Positions 33,186-41,613 of a DNA stretch of 44,071 nucleotides are shown in pieces. The DNA lies in assembly GCA_024695935.1 (NCBI GenBank), contig JAILHH010000010.1, positions 1 to 44,071 on the forward strand. Reading direction: 5' to 3'. The number at the start of each line of letters is the position of its first letter. Within the stretch, counting starts at the first letter, position 1. This stretch comes from Acetatifactor sp. Its GTDB lineage: Bacteria; Bacillota; Clostridia; Lachnospirales; Lachnospiraceae. The notes beneath the pieces are model-generated. The model had not been told where the DNA came from, made no database searches, and was given only the letters and a program-made list of their open reading frames with translations. Position numbers and translations under genes: made by a program.

Positions 33186-34208
33186 ATGGCAATGAAAATC
33201 AAGGACATCGCCAAGGTGGCAGGTGTCAGCACGGCAACAGTATCAAATGTTATAAACGGTAACCACAACAAGGTTTCAGAGGAGACTATAAAGCGTGTAA
33301 TGCAGATCGTGGAAGAGAATGACTATAATCCCAGCGCAACCGCCAGGTCCCTTGCCAGAAAAGAGAGTAAGATCATAGGTGTGGTAATGCCGAATCTGGC
33401 ACCGGATGAGCCTTTTTCCATATCTCCATACTATACACAGATCCTGGCCATGCTTGAAAAATATGTGAGGACAAAGGGTTATTACCTTATGGTCAGGAGC
33501 GTGGGAAAGTGCGCTGAGATCGTACCTGTTTTTTCAACCTGGAATGTTGACGGTATGATCATCCTGGGTGCTTTCAGGGATGAGGTGCCGGAACTTGAGG
33601 ACAAATTAAAGAAGGTTCCCACGGTTTATATTGATACATATGCTTCGGATTTAAACATTGCAAATATAGGTATTGATGACTACAAGGGTGGATACCTTGC
33701 CGCCAGATATCTCATGGGAAAGGGACACAGAGAGATAGCCTTTGTTGGTCCCAACGTCGACAGCCCGGGAGTTATCAAGCAGAGGTTCAAAGGATTTTCC
33801 GATGCCCTTGCAGAAAAAAATATACAGATCACCGCTGATAATATTTTTGAGAGTCTCACCATGTTTGAGCAGGGTGTGGAAGCGGGCAGAAAAGTGGCTT
33901 TTTCAAAGAAAAAATTCACCGCTGTCGTGTCCATGTCTGACATCCTTGCTTTTGGTGTGATGGAAGGTCTCAAATTATCGGGACTGAAAGTGCCCGATGA
34001 TATTTCGGTGATCGGCTTTGATAATCTGCCTGAGTGCAGATATTCAAATCCTCAGCTTACAACAGTATCCCAGAATCTTGAGAAAAAAGCTCATGATGCG
34101 GGGGATGCGCTCTTTAGAATGATTGAATCAAAGGAGATGATCTCGGTAAACGAGATCGTGGATGTGGAGATCGTTGAGAGACAGTCTGTAAGGGAGGTCT
34201 ACAACTAG
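33186..34208 (+). CDS. LacI-family repressor of the alpha-glucan locus
   Basis: A 340-residue regulator. The N-terminal helix-turn-helix is MKIKDIAKVAGVSTATVSNV and the hinge helix carries NPSATARSLA, the part that inserts into a central CG step of operators. The rest is a periplasmic-binding-protein-like sensor domain from about residue 62 (IIGVVMPNL) with VIGFDNLPECRYSNP near the end. The effector is probably maltose or a maltodextrin, by context. It lies inside the operon it probably controls, 19 bases after the amylase gene and 18 before the next GH13 gene. Five CG- or near-CG-centred repeats in the window are candidate targets. Confidence 0.92.
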   Translation: MAMKIKDIAKVAGVSTATVSNVINGNHNKVSEETIKRVMQIVEENDYNPSATARSLARKESKIIGVVMPNLAPDEPFSISPYYTQILAMLEKYVRTKGYYLMVRSVGKCAEIVPVFSTWNVDGMIILGAFRDEVPELEDKLKKVPTVYIDTYASDLNIANIGIDDYKGGYLAARYLMGKGHREIAFVGPNVDSPGVIKQRFKGFSDALAEKNIQITADNIFESLTMFEQGVEAGRKVAFSKKKFTAVVSMSDILAFGVMEGLKLSGLKVPDDISVIGFDNLPECRYSNPQLTTVSQNLEKKAHDAGDALFRMIESKEMISVNEIVDVEIVERQSVREVYN

Positions 34209-34226
34209 AGAAAGGTCGACGAAAAA

Positions 34227-36128
34227 ATGAATAATTGGCTTGAAAGTGTTTACAGTGACGGATCAAAGGAGTTTGTATCCAAACAGATCCCGAAGCTTGG
34301 AGATAAGGTAAATGTTGCACTGAGGCTTTATGAGGATGCACCCGTAAAGCATATTTTTCTCAGATATTTGAGGAACGGTGCAGAGAATCTGGTCGAGATG
34401 AAACCGGAAAAGACCTTAAACCATCTCACATATTATAAATGCGAGATGCCTGTTACGGAAAAGCGGATGCAATACAGATTCTATCTGGTTTGCGATGATG
34501 TGGTTTATTACTACACTCAGGGTCAGATCACTTCTTATATCCCTGAGGGAAGCACGGATTTTGTGCTGCTTGCCGATATAAAACAGCCTGAATGGGTGAG
34601 AAATGCCGTATTTTATCAGATTTTCCCCGAGAGATTCTGTAACGGTGATCCTTCAAATGATGTGCAGGACGGGGAATATGAATTTAACGGTCACAAGACC
34701 ATTCATATGAAGAACTGGTCAGATGAAGCACTTACCTACGATAAAGGATTCTGCCTTGATTTTTACGGTGGAGACCTGCAGGGAGTTGAAGAAAAGATAC
34801 CCTATCTAGGGAAACTGGGTGTCACAGCGGTTTATTTAAATCCGATCTTCAGTGCACCTTCGAATCACAAATATGACTGTGTGGATTTCTTTCATGTAGA
34901 TAAGCATTTCGGCGGAGATGAGGCTCTTGCCTCTCTGTCAAAGGCCCTTCATGAAAACGGAATGAAGCTTATTTTGGATATTTCCATCAATCATACCGGA
35001 AGCAATCATAAATGGTTTAACAAGTACGGAACATTTTTTGATAAATCAGTGGGAGCTTATAATAATCCGGACAGCGAGGAGAGAGATTTTTATTTCTTTG
35101 AAAAGGATTCAAACGAATACCTTGGCTGGGCGGGAGTAAAGGAACTTCCCACATTAAATTATACATCCGAAAAACTGAGAGACATAATTTTCGGCGGTGA
35201 GGATTCGGTGCTTAAAAAGTGGCTGAAGCCCCCTTACAGCATTGACGGATGGCGTTTTGACGTGGCTGATGTATTTGCCAGAAATGACGATGTGCAGCTT
35301 AACAGAGAATTGTGGCCCCTCATAAATAAATCCATCAAGGATGAAAATCCCGATGCTTACATTCTGGCAGAGGACTGGGGTGATGTGGCTACATATTTAA
35401 ACGGCTACGAATGGGATTCTGCCATGAACTATTTTGGATGCAGCAGGATCATCAGACAGTTTTTGGGAGAAAGCGATCTGTTTAATGAGAGAAACGAGGT
35501 GCTTAAAAGCCTGAAACTCAAGATGACGGCAGAGGATTTTAAGGGTGCGCTGATGCAGCATTTGTCCCATATCCCGTTTATCATGTGGCAGAATCAGTTT
35601 AATCTCATTGATTCACATGATGTGACCAGACTGTCGAACAATCCGGAAATTTCATTTGATATGTACAGAGGAGCCGTAATGTTACAGTTTATCCTTATCG
35701 GTGCACCTTCCATTTATTACGGTGACGAGGCAGGGATAGGCGGTATAGTCGGAACAAATGAAGGATGCAGATTCCCCATGCCATGGCAGGAGGATTTTGA
35801 GAAGGGAAAGCACTACGAACTCTACTCGACTCTTGCAAAGAAGAGGACTTCTTCCAAGGCTTTGACCGAGGGCGGAATGAAAGTTATCCAGGCCGGTGAT
35901 TATGTAGTAAGCATCGCCAGATTCTATGAAGATGAAGTGGTTTTAGCTGTTGTGAGCGAGAATGATGAAGCCTGCGAGGTAGAGATTCCCGTCGGCGTTG
36001 TGGGAGCCTATGACAGGATTCCCAAAAAGGATATCTTTGGCAGTGAACTTGATTTTTCACAGAACGAAGAGAACTTGAGCATTAAACTTAAAGTACCTGC
36101 AAAGGGTGCATATTTTATAATGATTTAA
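34227..36128 (+). CDS. GH13 neopullulanase/cyclomaltodextrinase-like enzyme
   Basis: A 633-residue cytoplasmic enzyme with an N-terminal CBM34-like beta domain (about 1-130), then WVRNAVFYQIFPERFCNGD, typical of the GH13_20 neopullulanase, maltogenic amylase and cyclodextrinase group. Catalytic residues: Asp345 in GWRFDVADV, Glu382 in ILAEDWG and Asp465 in LIDSHDVTR. Region I is DISINHTG. A C-terminal beta domain ends at 633. There is no signal peptide, so it acts on imported oligosaccharides, perhaps also alpha-1,6 links or cyclodextrins. It is followed by a terminator-like hairpin, so it ends the first transcript of the locus. Confidence 0.92.
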   Translation: MNNWLESVYSDGSKEFVSKQIPKLGDKVNVALRLYEDAPVKHIFLRYLRNGAENLVEMKPEKTLNHLTYYKCEMPVTEKRMQYRFYLVCDDVVYYYTQGQITSYIPEGSTDFVLLADIKQPEWVRNAVFYQIFPERFCNGDPSNDVQDGEYEFNGHKTIHMKNWSDEALTYDKGFCLDFYGGDLQGVEEKIPYLGKLGVTAVYLNPIFSAPSNHKYDCVDFFHVDKHFGGDEALASLSKALHENGMKLILDISINHTGSNHKWFNKYGTFFDKSVGAYNNPDSEERDFYFFEKDSNEYLGWAGVKELPTLNYTSEKLRDIIFGGEDSVLKKWLKPPYSIDGWRFDVADVFARNDDVQLNRELWPLINKSIKDENPDAYILAEDWGDVATYLNGYEWDSAMNYFGCSRIIRQFLGESDLFNERNEVLKSLKLKMTAEDFKGALMQHLSHIPFIMWQNQFNLIDSHDVTRLSNNPEISFDMYRGAVMLQFILIGAPSIYYGDEAGIGGIVGTNEGCRFPMPWQEDFEKGKHYELYSTLAKKRTSSKALTEGGMKVIQAGDYVVSIARFYEDEVVLAVVSENDEACEVEIPVGVVGAYDRIPKKDIFGSELDFSQNEENLSIKLKVPAKGAYFIMI

Positions 36129-36143
36129 TGAACTTTTAAAATG

Positions 36144-36187
36144 AATTACGGTTTTTGAAAATAAGTAAACAACCAAAAACCGTAATT
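36144..36187 (+). terminator. Terminator-like hairpin between the GH13 and GH31 genes
   Basis: Perfect 14-base arms AATTACGGTTTTTG and CAAAAACCGTAATT with a 16-base loop, then TATATTTTA. The T-tract is broken, so partial read-through is likely. Confidence 0.65.
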
Positions 36188-36204
36188 TATATTTTACAAA
36201 GATG

Positions 36205-36218
36205 GTTAAACGTTTAAC
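36205..36218. promoter_or_regulatory. Perfect LacI-type operator before the GH31 gene
   Basis: GTTAAACGTTTAAC is a perfect CG-centred palindrome, 16 bases before the preferred start codon. A weak TATATT at 36188 with no good -35 may be the promoter; otherwise the site acts as a roadblock to read-through. Confidence 0.78.
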
Positions 36219-36234
36219 AAAATTGGAGAGACTG

Positions 36235-38616
36235 ATGATTGATAAAGGACAAGTGATCGAATTAAATCCGGTGGCCGATGAAAAGGCTGTTGTTAAGGGA
36301 GATAATTACAGATTTACGGTTTTGACGGACAGACTGATCAGAGTCGAATGCCAGGAGGATGGTGATTTTCTGGATGAAGCCACAAAGCTGGCAATATGCA
36401 GAAAATTTAATGTTCCAAAATTTACATCAGAGATAAACAGAGGGATCCTGAAGATCGACACTGATGCGCTGACGGTTTATTTTGATCCTAAAAAAGGGTT
36501 AAAGAGCCTTCAAATCAGATTGAAATATCCTGTGGAAGGCCTTGATGTATACAATTTCGGCATGGAGGTTGAAAACCTGCAGGGTACCGCCAGAACTTTA
36601 GACAATGTGGATGGATCCACGACTCTTGACAGGGGTATCATGTCAAAAAAAGGAGTTGCAGTAATAGATGATTCCCAATCCGTTGTGATAAAGGAAGACA
36701 AATGGGTTGAAGCAAGACAGATCCCGGAAGAGGATTATTATATCTTTGCCTACGGACATGATTATATCGGATGCTTAAAGGATTTTTACAGATTAAGCGG
36801 TGCGGCGCCTCTTTTGCCAAGATATACCTTAGGCAACTGGTGGAGCAGATTTTACCCTTATGACGAAGCCGGATATATAGGGCTCATGAAGGAATTTGAG
36901 GAAAAAGATATTCCCATTTCAGTATCCGTTATAGATATGGACTGGCACAAGACCAAGGTCCCTGAAAAATACGGAAGCGGCTGGACCGGTTACAGCTGGA
37001 ACAAGGATCTGTTTCCGAATCCGAAGAGATTCTTAAATACCTTACACAAAATGGGTAAACATATTACATTAAACCTTCATCCCGCAGACGGAGTAAGAGG
37101 TTTTGAGGATGCCTATCCTGCTATGGGTAAAGCCCTTGGCGTTAATGTGGTCGAAGAAGAACCCATTAAGTTTAACGTAAACGACAGAAAATTCATGGAG
37201 GCATATTTTAAATATCTGCACCATCCCATGGAAAAGGACGGCGTTGACTTTTGGTGGGTTGACTGGCAGCAGGGAGAAAAGTCCTCTGTAGAAGGCATAG
37301 ACCCTCTGTTTATGTTAAATCACTTTCACTTTATAGACAGTGGAAGAGACGGTAAACTTCCTCTGACATTTTCAAGATATGCCGGAATAGGAAGCCACAG
37401 ATATCCCTTAGGATTTTCAGGAGACACCATGTCAACATGGAAATCCCTTGACTTCCAGCCCTATTTTACGACCAATGCTTCAAATGTGGGTTACAGCTGG
37501 TGGAGTCATGATATCGGCGGACATCAAAAGGGAAGAAGGGATGACGAAATGGTTGCGCGCTGGGTTCAGTACGGTACATTTTCGCCCATCATGCGCCTGC
37601 ATTCAACAGCAAATGCATTTTATGGAAAAGAACCCTGGAATTACAATCTGATAGTGGAGAATACCATCAGTGATTTCATGCGACTCAGACACAAACTGGT
37701 TCCTTATCTTCATACCATGAACTACAGAAACCACCTGGAGGGCAGACCTTTGGTGGAACCCATGTATTACAGGCATGACAGGGCTGAGGCATACAAGAAC
37801 AAAAATCAGTATTATTTCGGTGACCTGATAGTATGCCCCATCACCGAGCAAAATGATTCAGAGACATGGCTTGGATCCGCAAAGGCCTGGATACCGGAGG
37901 GCACATATGTGGATGTGTTTAACGGTCTGGAGTACAGAGGTCCAAAGGAGGTTAAACTTTTTAGAGATATCTCCACCATGCCGGTTCTTGCAAAAAAAGG
38001 CTCCATAATACCTTTGGCCAGAGATTTAAAGAATGTCTGCGTGGAAAATCCGAAGGTTTTGGATGTGCATGTTTTTGCCGGAGAAAACGGAAGCTTTGAC
38101 CTCTATGAAGACGACTGCAGCGAGATGCAGAAAATGCCCCTTGCAATAACAACGTTTAACTTAAAGAACGGCAAGGATATTACCATGGAAGTAAAACTTT
38201 CAAAGGATAAGACCGTTATCCCTGAAAACAGAACCTACAATTTCATTTTCCACAACATGAAAAAGCCTGAGAAACTGTCAATTACGACCGGAAACGGCGA
38301 GGAAAATGATAAATATAAGTTAAATTATGACGAAACGGGTAAAAAGTTTACCATATCCTACACAGATAATGGTAATAACGGATTTAAGTTAACCATTTTC
38401 GGAGCGAAACAGTTACACGATTTACCTGACAAAATCACCCTCATAAACAGGCTCCTTAACAGGGCTCAGATCGAGTATGATATAAAGGAGAAATGTCAGT
38501 GGATCCTGCAGGAGGAAAACATCCCTGAGGAAGCCCTCAGAAAGATGGAAAGAATAGGCGCCAAGGCAAATATCACCGAGGCGGTGGAAGACATTCTTTT
38601 AAGTGATGCACTATAG
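36235..38616 (+). CDS. GH31 alpha-glucosidase
   Basis: A cytoplasmic enzyme of about 793 residues that removes alpha-linked glucose from the ends of oligosaccharides. An N-terminal beta-sandwich (about 1-200) leads into a barrel with TLGNWWSRFYPYDEAGY, VSVIDMDWHKTKVP, the nucleophile Asp343 in FWWVDWQQGE and the acid/base Asp397 in GFSGDTMSTW. Distal beta domains follow. The C-terminal part from about residue 700 looks like an extra alpha-helical extension. An ATG at 36202 would place the operator inside the coding region; GGAGAG just before the ATG at 36235 supports the later start. Substrate could be alpha-1,4 or alpha-1,3/1,6 glucosides. Confidence 0.9.
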   Translation: MIDKGQVIELNPVADEKAVVKGDNYRFTVLTDRLIRVECQEDGDFLDEATKLAICRKFNVPKFTSEINRGILKIDTDALTVYFDPKKGLKSLQIRLKYPVEGLDVYNFGMEVENLQGTARTLDNVDGSTTLDRGIMSKKGVAVIDDSQSVVIKEDKWVEARQIPEEDYYIFAYGHDYIGCLKDFYRLSGAAPLLPRYTLGNWWSRFYPYDEAGYIGLMKEFEEKDIPISVSVIDMDWHKTKVPEKYGSGWTGYSWNKDLFPNPKRFLNTLHKMGKHITLNLHPADGVRGFEDAYPAMGKALGVNVVEEEPIKFNVNDRKFMEAYFKYLHHPMEKDGVDFWWVDWQQGEKSSVEGIDPLFMLNHFHFIDSGRDGKLPLTFSRYAGIGSHRYPLGFSGDTMSTWKSLDFQPYFTTNASNVGYSWWSHDIGGHQKGRRDDEMVARWVQYGTFSPIMRLHSTANAFYGKEPWNYNLIVENTISDFMRLRHKLVPYLHTMNYRNHLEGRPLVEPMYYRHDRAEAYKNKNQYYFGDLIVCPITEQNDSETWLGSAKAWIPEGTYVDVFNGLEYRGPKEVKLFRDISTMPVLAKKGSIIPLARDLKNVCVENPKVLDVHVFAGENGSFDLYEDDCSEMQKMPLAITTFNLKNGKDITMEVKLSKDKTVIPENRTYNFIFHNMKKPEKLSITTGNGEENDKYKLNYDETGKKFTISYTDNGNNGFKLTIFGAKQLHDLPDKITLINRLLNRAQIEYDIKEKCQWILQEENIPEEALRKMERIGAKANITEAVEDILLSDAL

Positions 38617-38667
38617 TCATTTTGATGAAAAATCTTTAAAAAAAATGAATATTTTCGTAATGTCTAC

Positions 38668-38696
38668 TTGACACTTACAAAGTAGTTGTATATAAT
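38668..38696 (+). promoter_or_regulatory. Consensus promoter of the ABC importer operon
   Basis: Exact TTGACA at 38668, 17-base spacer and exact TATAAT at 38691: a full sigma-A consensus, fitting high expression of the binding protein. Confidence 0.9.
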
Positions 38697-38703
38697 CAAA
38701 ATA

Positions 38704-38717
38704 GTTAAACGGTTAAC
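38704..38717. promoter_or_regulatory. LacI-type operator at the importer promoter
   Basis: GTTAAACGGTTAAC directly overlaps the expected transcription start, one base away from the perfect palindrome at 36205. Further GTTAAC half-sites lie at 38720 and 38738. Confidence 0.78.
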
Positions 38718-38808
38718 CAAGTTAACAAAGTCGACGTGTTAACTAAAGCAGCCGTATAACCATAGTAGAAAACAATCTAAAACTTTTAGTATTAGGAGGA
38801 ATGAAAAA

Positions 38809-40119
38809 GTGAAGATGAAAAAAGCACTTGCTCTTTGCCTTTCAGCAGCGATGACAATGACATTGTTCGCAGGATGCGGAAGCACAGAGGAAACAAAGAC
38901 AGCAGATACTGCTGCAACAACAGAGACAACTGAAACAGCAACAACTGACACAGCTGCTGCAGATACTACAGCAGAGGTTACAGATGTAGCCCTTAAGGTA
39001 TGGGCTCCCGAAGAGGATATGGTTATCACACAGCAGATGTGTGATTCATTCCAGGCAGCACATCCCGAGTACAACATCACATGGGATCTTTCAGTAACAG
39101 GTGTAGATGAGTCAGCAGCTCAGCTCACAACAGATGCAGATGCGGCTGCAGATGTATTCCTTGTTCCTTCAGGTTCTATTCCTGAACTTGTAGAGGCAGG
39201 ACTTCTCTATCCCATCACTTATGACCTTGACAACGTAGCTGCTCTTTACTCAGAAAACGCACTTGCAGCTTGTACAAAGGACGGACTTGTATATGGTCTT
39301 CCTTCAACACCTAACTGCTGGTTTATGTATTACAACAAGTCACTCTACACAGAGGATGATGTTAAGAGCCTTGAGACAATGATGGCTAAGGATCTTGGCG
39401 ACGGAATCTACAATTACTCATGTACACTTACAAACTCATGGTACCTTGAGGCATTCTTCTATGCAGCAGGATGTACACTCTTCGGACCTGAAGGTGACAA
39501 CCCTGATGATTGTTCATGGAACGATGAGAACGGTCTTGCAACTGTAGATTACCTTATCGACCTTGTAAAGAATCCTAAGTACGTAGAGGATATCGATGGT
39601 ATCGCAGGTTCACTCTTCATGGATGGTAAACTTGGTGCAGTCAGCACAGGTAACTGGTCCGGCCCCGGCTTCGTAGAGGCTCTTGGCGATGACCTCGGTG
39701 CAGTTGCTCTTCCTACCGTTACAATTGGCGGCAAGACAGCACACCTTTCAAACTTCGCTGACTACAAGTGCTACGCAGTTAAGTCTAACACAGCATTCCC
39801 TGTAGCTGCTCAGCAGTTCGCAGAGTGGATCAACAACGAAGAGAACCAGCTCATCCGTTACAAAGAGTGTGGTACAACTCCTACAGTAGTAGCTCTTCAG
39901 GACAATGCAGAGGTTGCAAGCGATATCTCTACACTTGCTCTTCTTGATCAGACAAACTATGCTACAGCTCAGCCTGCAATTTCACAGATTTCTCAGTACT
40001 GGACACCTGTTGCAACTCTTGGAACAGCGATCTATAATGGAGAGGTAACAAGCGACAACGCACAGGAATATCTTGACAAGACAGTTGATGATATCACATC
40101 AAAACTTGTAGCTGAATAA
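38809..40119 (+). CDS. malE: Maltodextrin ABC transporter substrate-binding lipoprotein
   Basis: A 436-residue extracellular solute-binding protein of family 1. Signal peptide ends in the lipobox LFAGC (Cys near residue 23), followed by a Thr/Ala/Glu linker and VTDVALKVWAPEEDMVITQ, where the mature fold begins. PSTPNCWFMYYNKSLY and a GKLGAVSTGNWSGPGF region fit maltose-type binding proteins. Start GTG at 38809 is eight bases after AGGAGGA. An ATG at 38801 would give only three codons and overlaps it. Synonymous codon choice looks highly biased, consistent with strong expression. Sugar length preference cannot be told. Confidence 0.9.
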   Translation: MKMKKALALCLSAAMTMTLFAGCGSTEETKTADTAATTETTETATTDTAAADTTAEVTDVALKVWAPEEDMVITQQMCDSFQAAHPEYNITWDLSVTGVDESAAQLTTDADAAADVFLVPSGSIPELVEAGLLYPITYDLDNVAALYSENALAACTKDGLVYGLPSTPNCWFMYYNKSLYTEDDVKSLETMMAKDLGDGIYNYSCTLTNSWYLEAFFYAAGCTLFGPEGDNPDDCSWNDENGLATVDYLIDLVKNPKYVEDIDGIAGSLFMDGKLGAVSTGNWSGPGFVEALGDDLGAVALPTVTIGGKTAHLSNFADYKCYAVKSNTAFPVAAQQFAEWINNEENQLIRYKECGTTPTVVALQDNAEVASDISTLALLDQTNYATAQPAISQISQYWTPVATLGTAIYNGEVTSDNAQEYLDKTVDDITSKLVAE

Positions 40120-40148
40120 TTTAAAATTATTCTAAAGATTTAGAACTC

Positions 40149-40198
40149 ATGGCTGTAATAATTGACTTGGTTTCATGTCTTTATTACAGCCATATTTT
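40149..40198 (+). terminator. Attenuator hairpin between binding-protein and permease genes
   Basis: Perfect 13-base arms ATGGCTGTAATAA and TTATTACAGCCAT with a loop of about 19 bases, then ATTTTTC. It probably lets part of the transcripts stop after malE, giving more binding protein than permease, or stabilises malE mRNA. Confidence 0.78.
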
Positions 40199-40245
40199 TC
40201 GAAAAAGTTATGGCGCCAATCGGGCGGAAAGGTATGGGAACTACT

Positions 40246-41613
40246 ATGAAAACGAAAAAAACGGTCAAAAAGTCCGGTCTGTTTTCGATTTTTACCCAGG
40301 GTGATATTTTTTCAAAGCTTTCATTTATCATAATGGGTATTTCCAATATTGCGAGGAAGCAGATCGTAAAAGGTTTGATTTATCTTGCAATCGAAGTCGG
40401 CTATATTTTCTACATGGTCCGCAGTGGATTCAGTAACATCCTGGAGATGCGTACTCTTGGTACCAGCGGACAGGGAATGGTGTTTGACGAGGCTCAGGGA
40501 ATCTATGTTATATCCCAGGGCGACAACTCCATGTTGATTCTTTTATACGGCGTTGCCACAATTGTCCTCACAGCGGTATTTTTTGTGATATGGGCTTTTT
40601 CCGTAAGAGCGGGAGAGGAAGCACGCCAGCTGAAATTGAACAATAAAAAGGTACCCAACTTCATTGACGAAGTTAAGGCTCTTTTTGACTATAATATACA
40701 CAAACTGATACTTGCGGTTCCACTTCTCGGAATCATCACATTTACGGTTACACCTCTTATTTACATGATCCTCATCGCATTTACAAACTACGATGCGGAA
40801 CATCAGCCTCCCGGAAATCTCTTTACATGGGTAGGACTTGCAAACTTTAAAAACCTGCTCTCAGCATCCGGCAAGCTGTCAAGCACCTTCTGGCCGGTAC
40901 TCGGATGGACCTTCATCTGGGGCTTTGTAGCAACATTCTCATGTTACTTTGGCGGAATGTTTTTGGCTATGCTCATCAACTCAAAGGGCATCGGCGGCAA
41001 AAAGGTATGGAGAACCTTCTTTGTAACAACCATGGCTATTCCTTCATTCATCACACTTTTGGTTGTGGGAACCATGCTTGGCAAAAACGGTATCTTAAAT
41101 GTGCTTTTACTTAACTGGGGATTTGTATCCGAGCCTCTTCCTTTCCTTACAAACGGTTTGTGGGCAAAGATCACGGTAATCGTAGTCAATATCTGGATCG
41201 GTGTGCCCGTCACAATGCTGATGGTTACAGGTATCCTTATGAATATTCCCGCAGAGCTTTATGAATCTGCGAAAATTGACGGTGCCGGTCCTTTTATGGC
41301 ATTCAGAAAGATCACTTTCCCTTATATGTGGTTTATCACAACACCTTATCTGATCACCAACCTGATCGGAAACTTCAACAACTTCGGTGTTATTTACTTC
41401 CTCACAGGAGGTAATCCCACATCCATCAATTATTACAAGGGAGCAGGAAAGACAGACCTTCTTGTTACATGGCTTTACAAGCTGACAAATGATACAAAGG
41501 ATTACAACCTGGCTTCAGCCATCGGTATTATCATCTTCATCATTTCAGCTGCATTCTCGCTTATCATGTACACACGAAGCGGTGCGCTCAAGAATGAGGA
41601 GGGCTTCCAATAA
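40246..41613 (+). CDS. malF: Maltodextrin ABC transporter permease, MalF type
   Basis: A protein of about 455 residues. The start at 40246 is chosen because the frame upstream runs into the attenuator; ATG at 40234 is an alternative. The N-terminal 150 residues add a hydrophobic segment (LIYLAIEVGYIFYM), a loop and a second membrane segment (LLYGVATIVLTAVFFVIWAF). The core has RTFFVTTMAIPSFITLLVVG and the cytoplasmic EAA loop AELYESAKIDGAGPFMAFRK that docks the ATPase. The next gene overlaps its stop by one base. No ATPase gene is present, so a shared MsmX/MsmK-type ATPase encoded elsewhere is expected. Confidence 0.88.
   Translation: MKTKKTVKKSGLFSIFTQGDIFSKLSFIIMGISNIARKQIVKGLIYLAIEVGYIFYMVRSGFSNILEMRTLGTSGQGMVFDEAQGIYVISQGDNSMLILLYGVATIVLTAVFFVIWAFSVRAGEEARQLKLNNKKVPNFIDEVKALFDYNIHKLILAVPLLGIITFTVTPLIYMILIAFTNYDAEHQPPGNLFTWVGLANFKNLLSASGKLSSTFWPVLGWTFIWGFVATFSCYFGGMFLAMLINSKGIGGKKVWRTFFVTTMAIPSFITLLVVGTMLGKNGILNVLLLNWGFVSEPLPFLTNGLWAKITVIVVNIWIGVPVTMLMVTGILMNIPAELYESAKIDGAGPFMAFRKITFPYMWFITTPYLITNLIGNFNNFGVIYFLTGGNPTSINYYKGAGKTDLLVTWLYKLTNDTKDYNLASAIGIIIFIISAAFSLIMYTRSGALKNEEGFQ

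Noticed and set aside
38801-38812. ATG at 38801 as the start of the binding-protein gene
   Set aside because: That frame stops after three codons. It is too close to AGGAGGA, and the GTG at 38809 is in the right frame and spacing.
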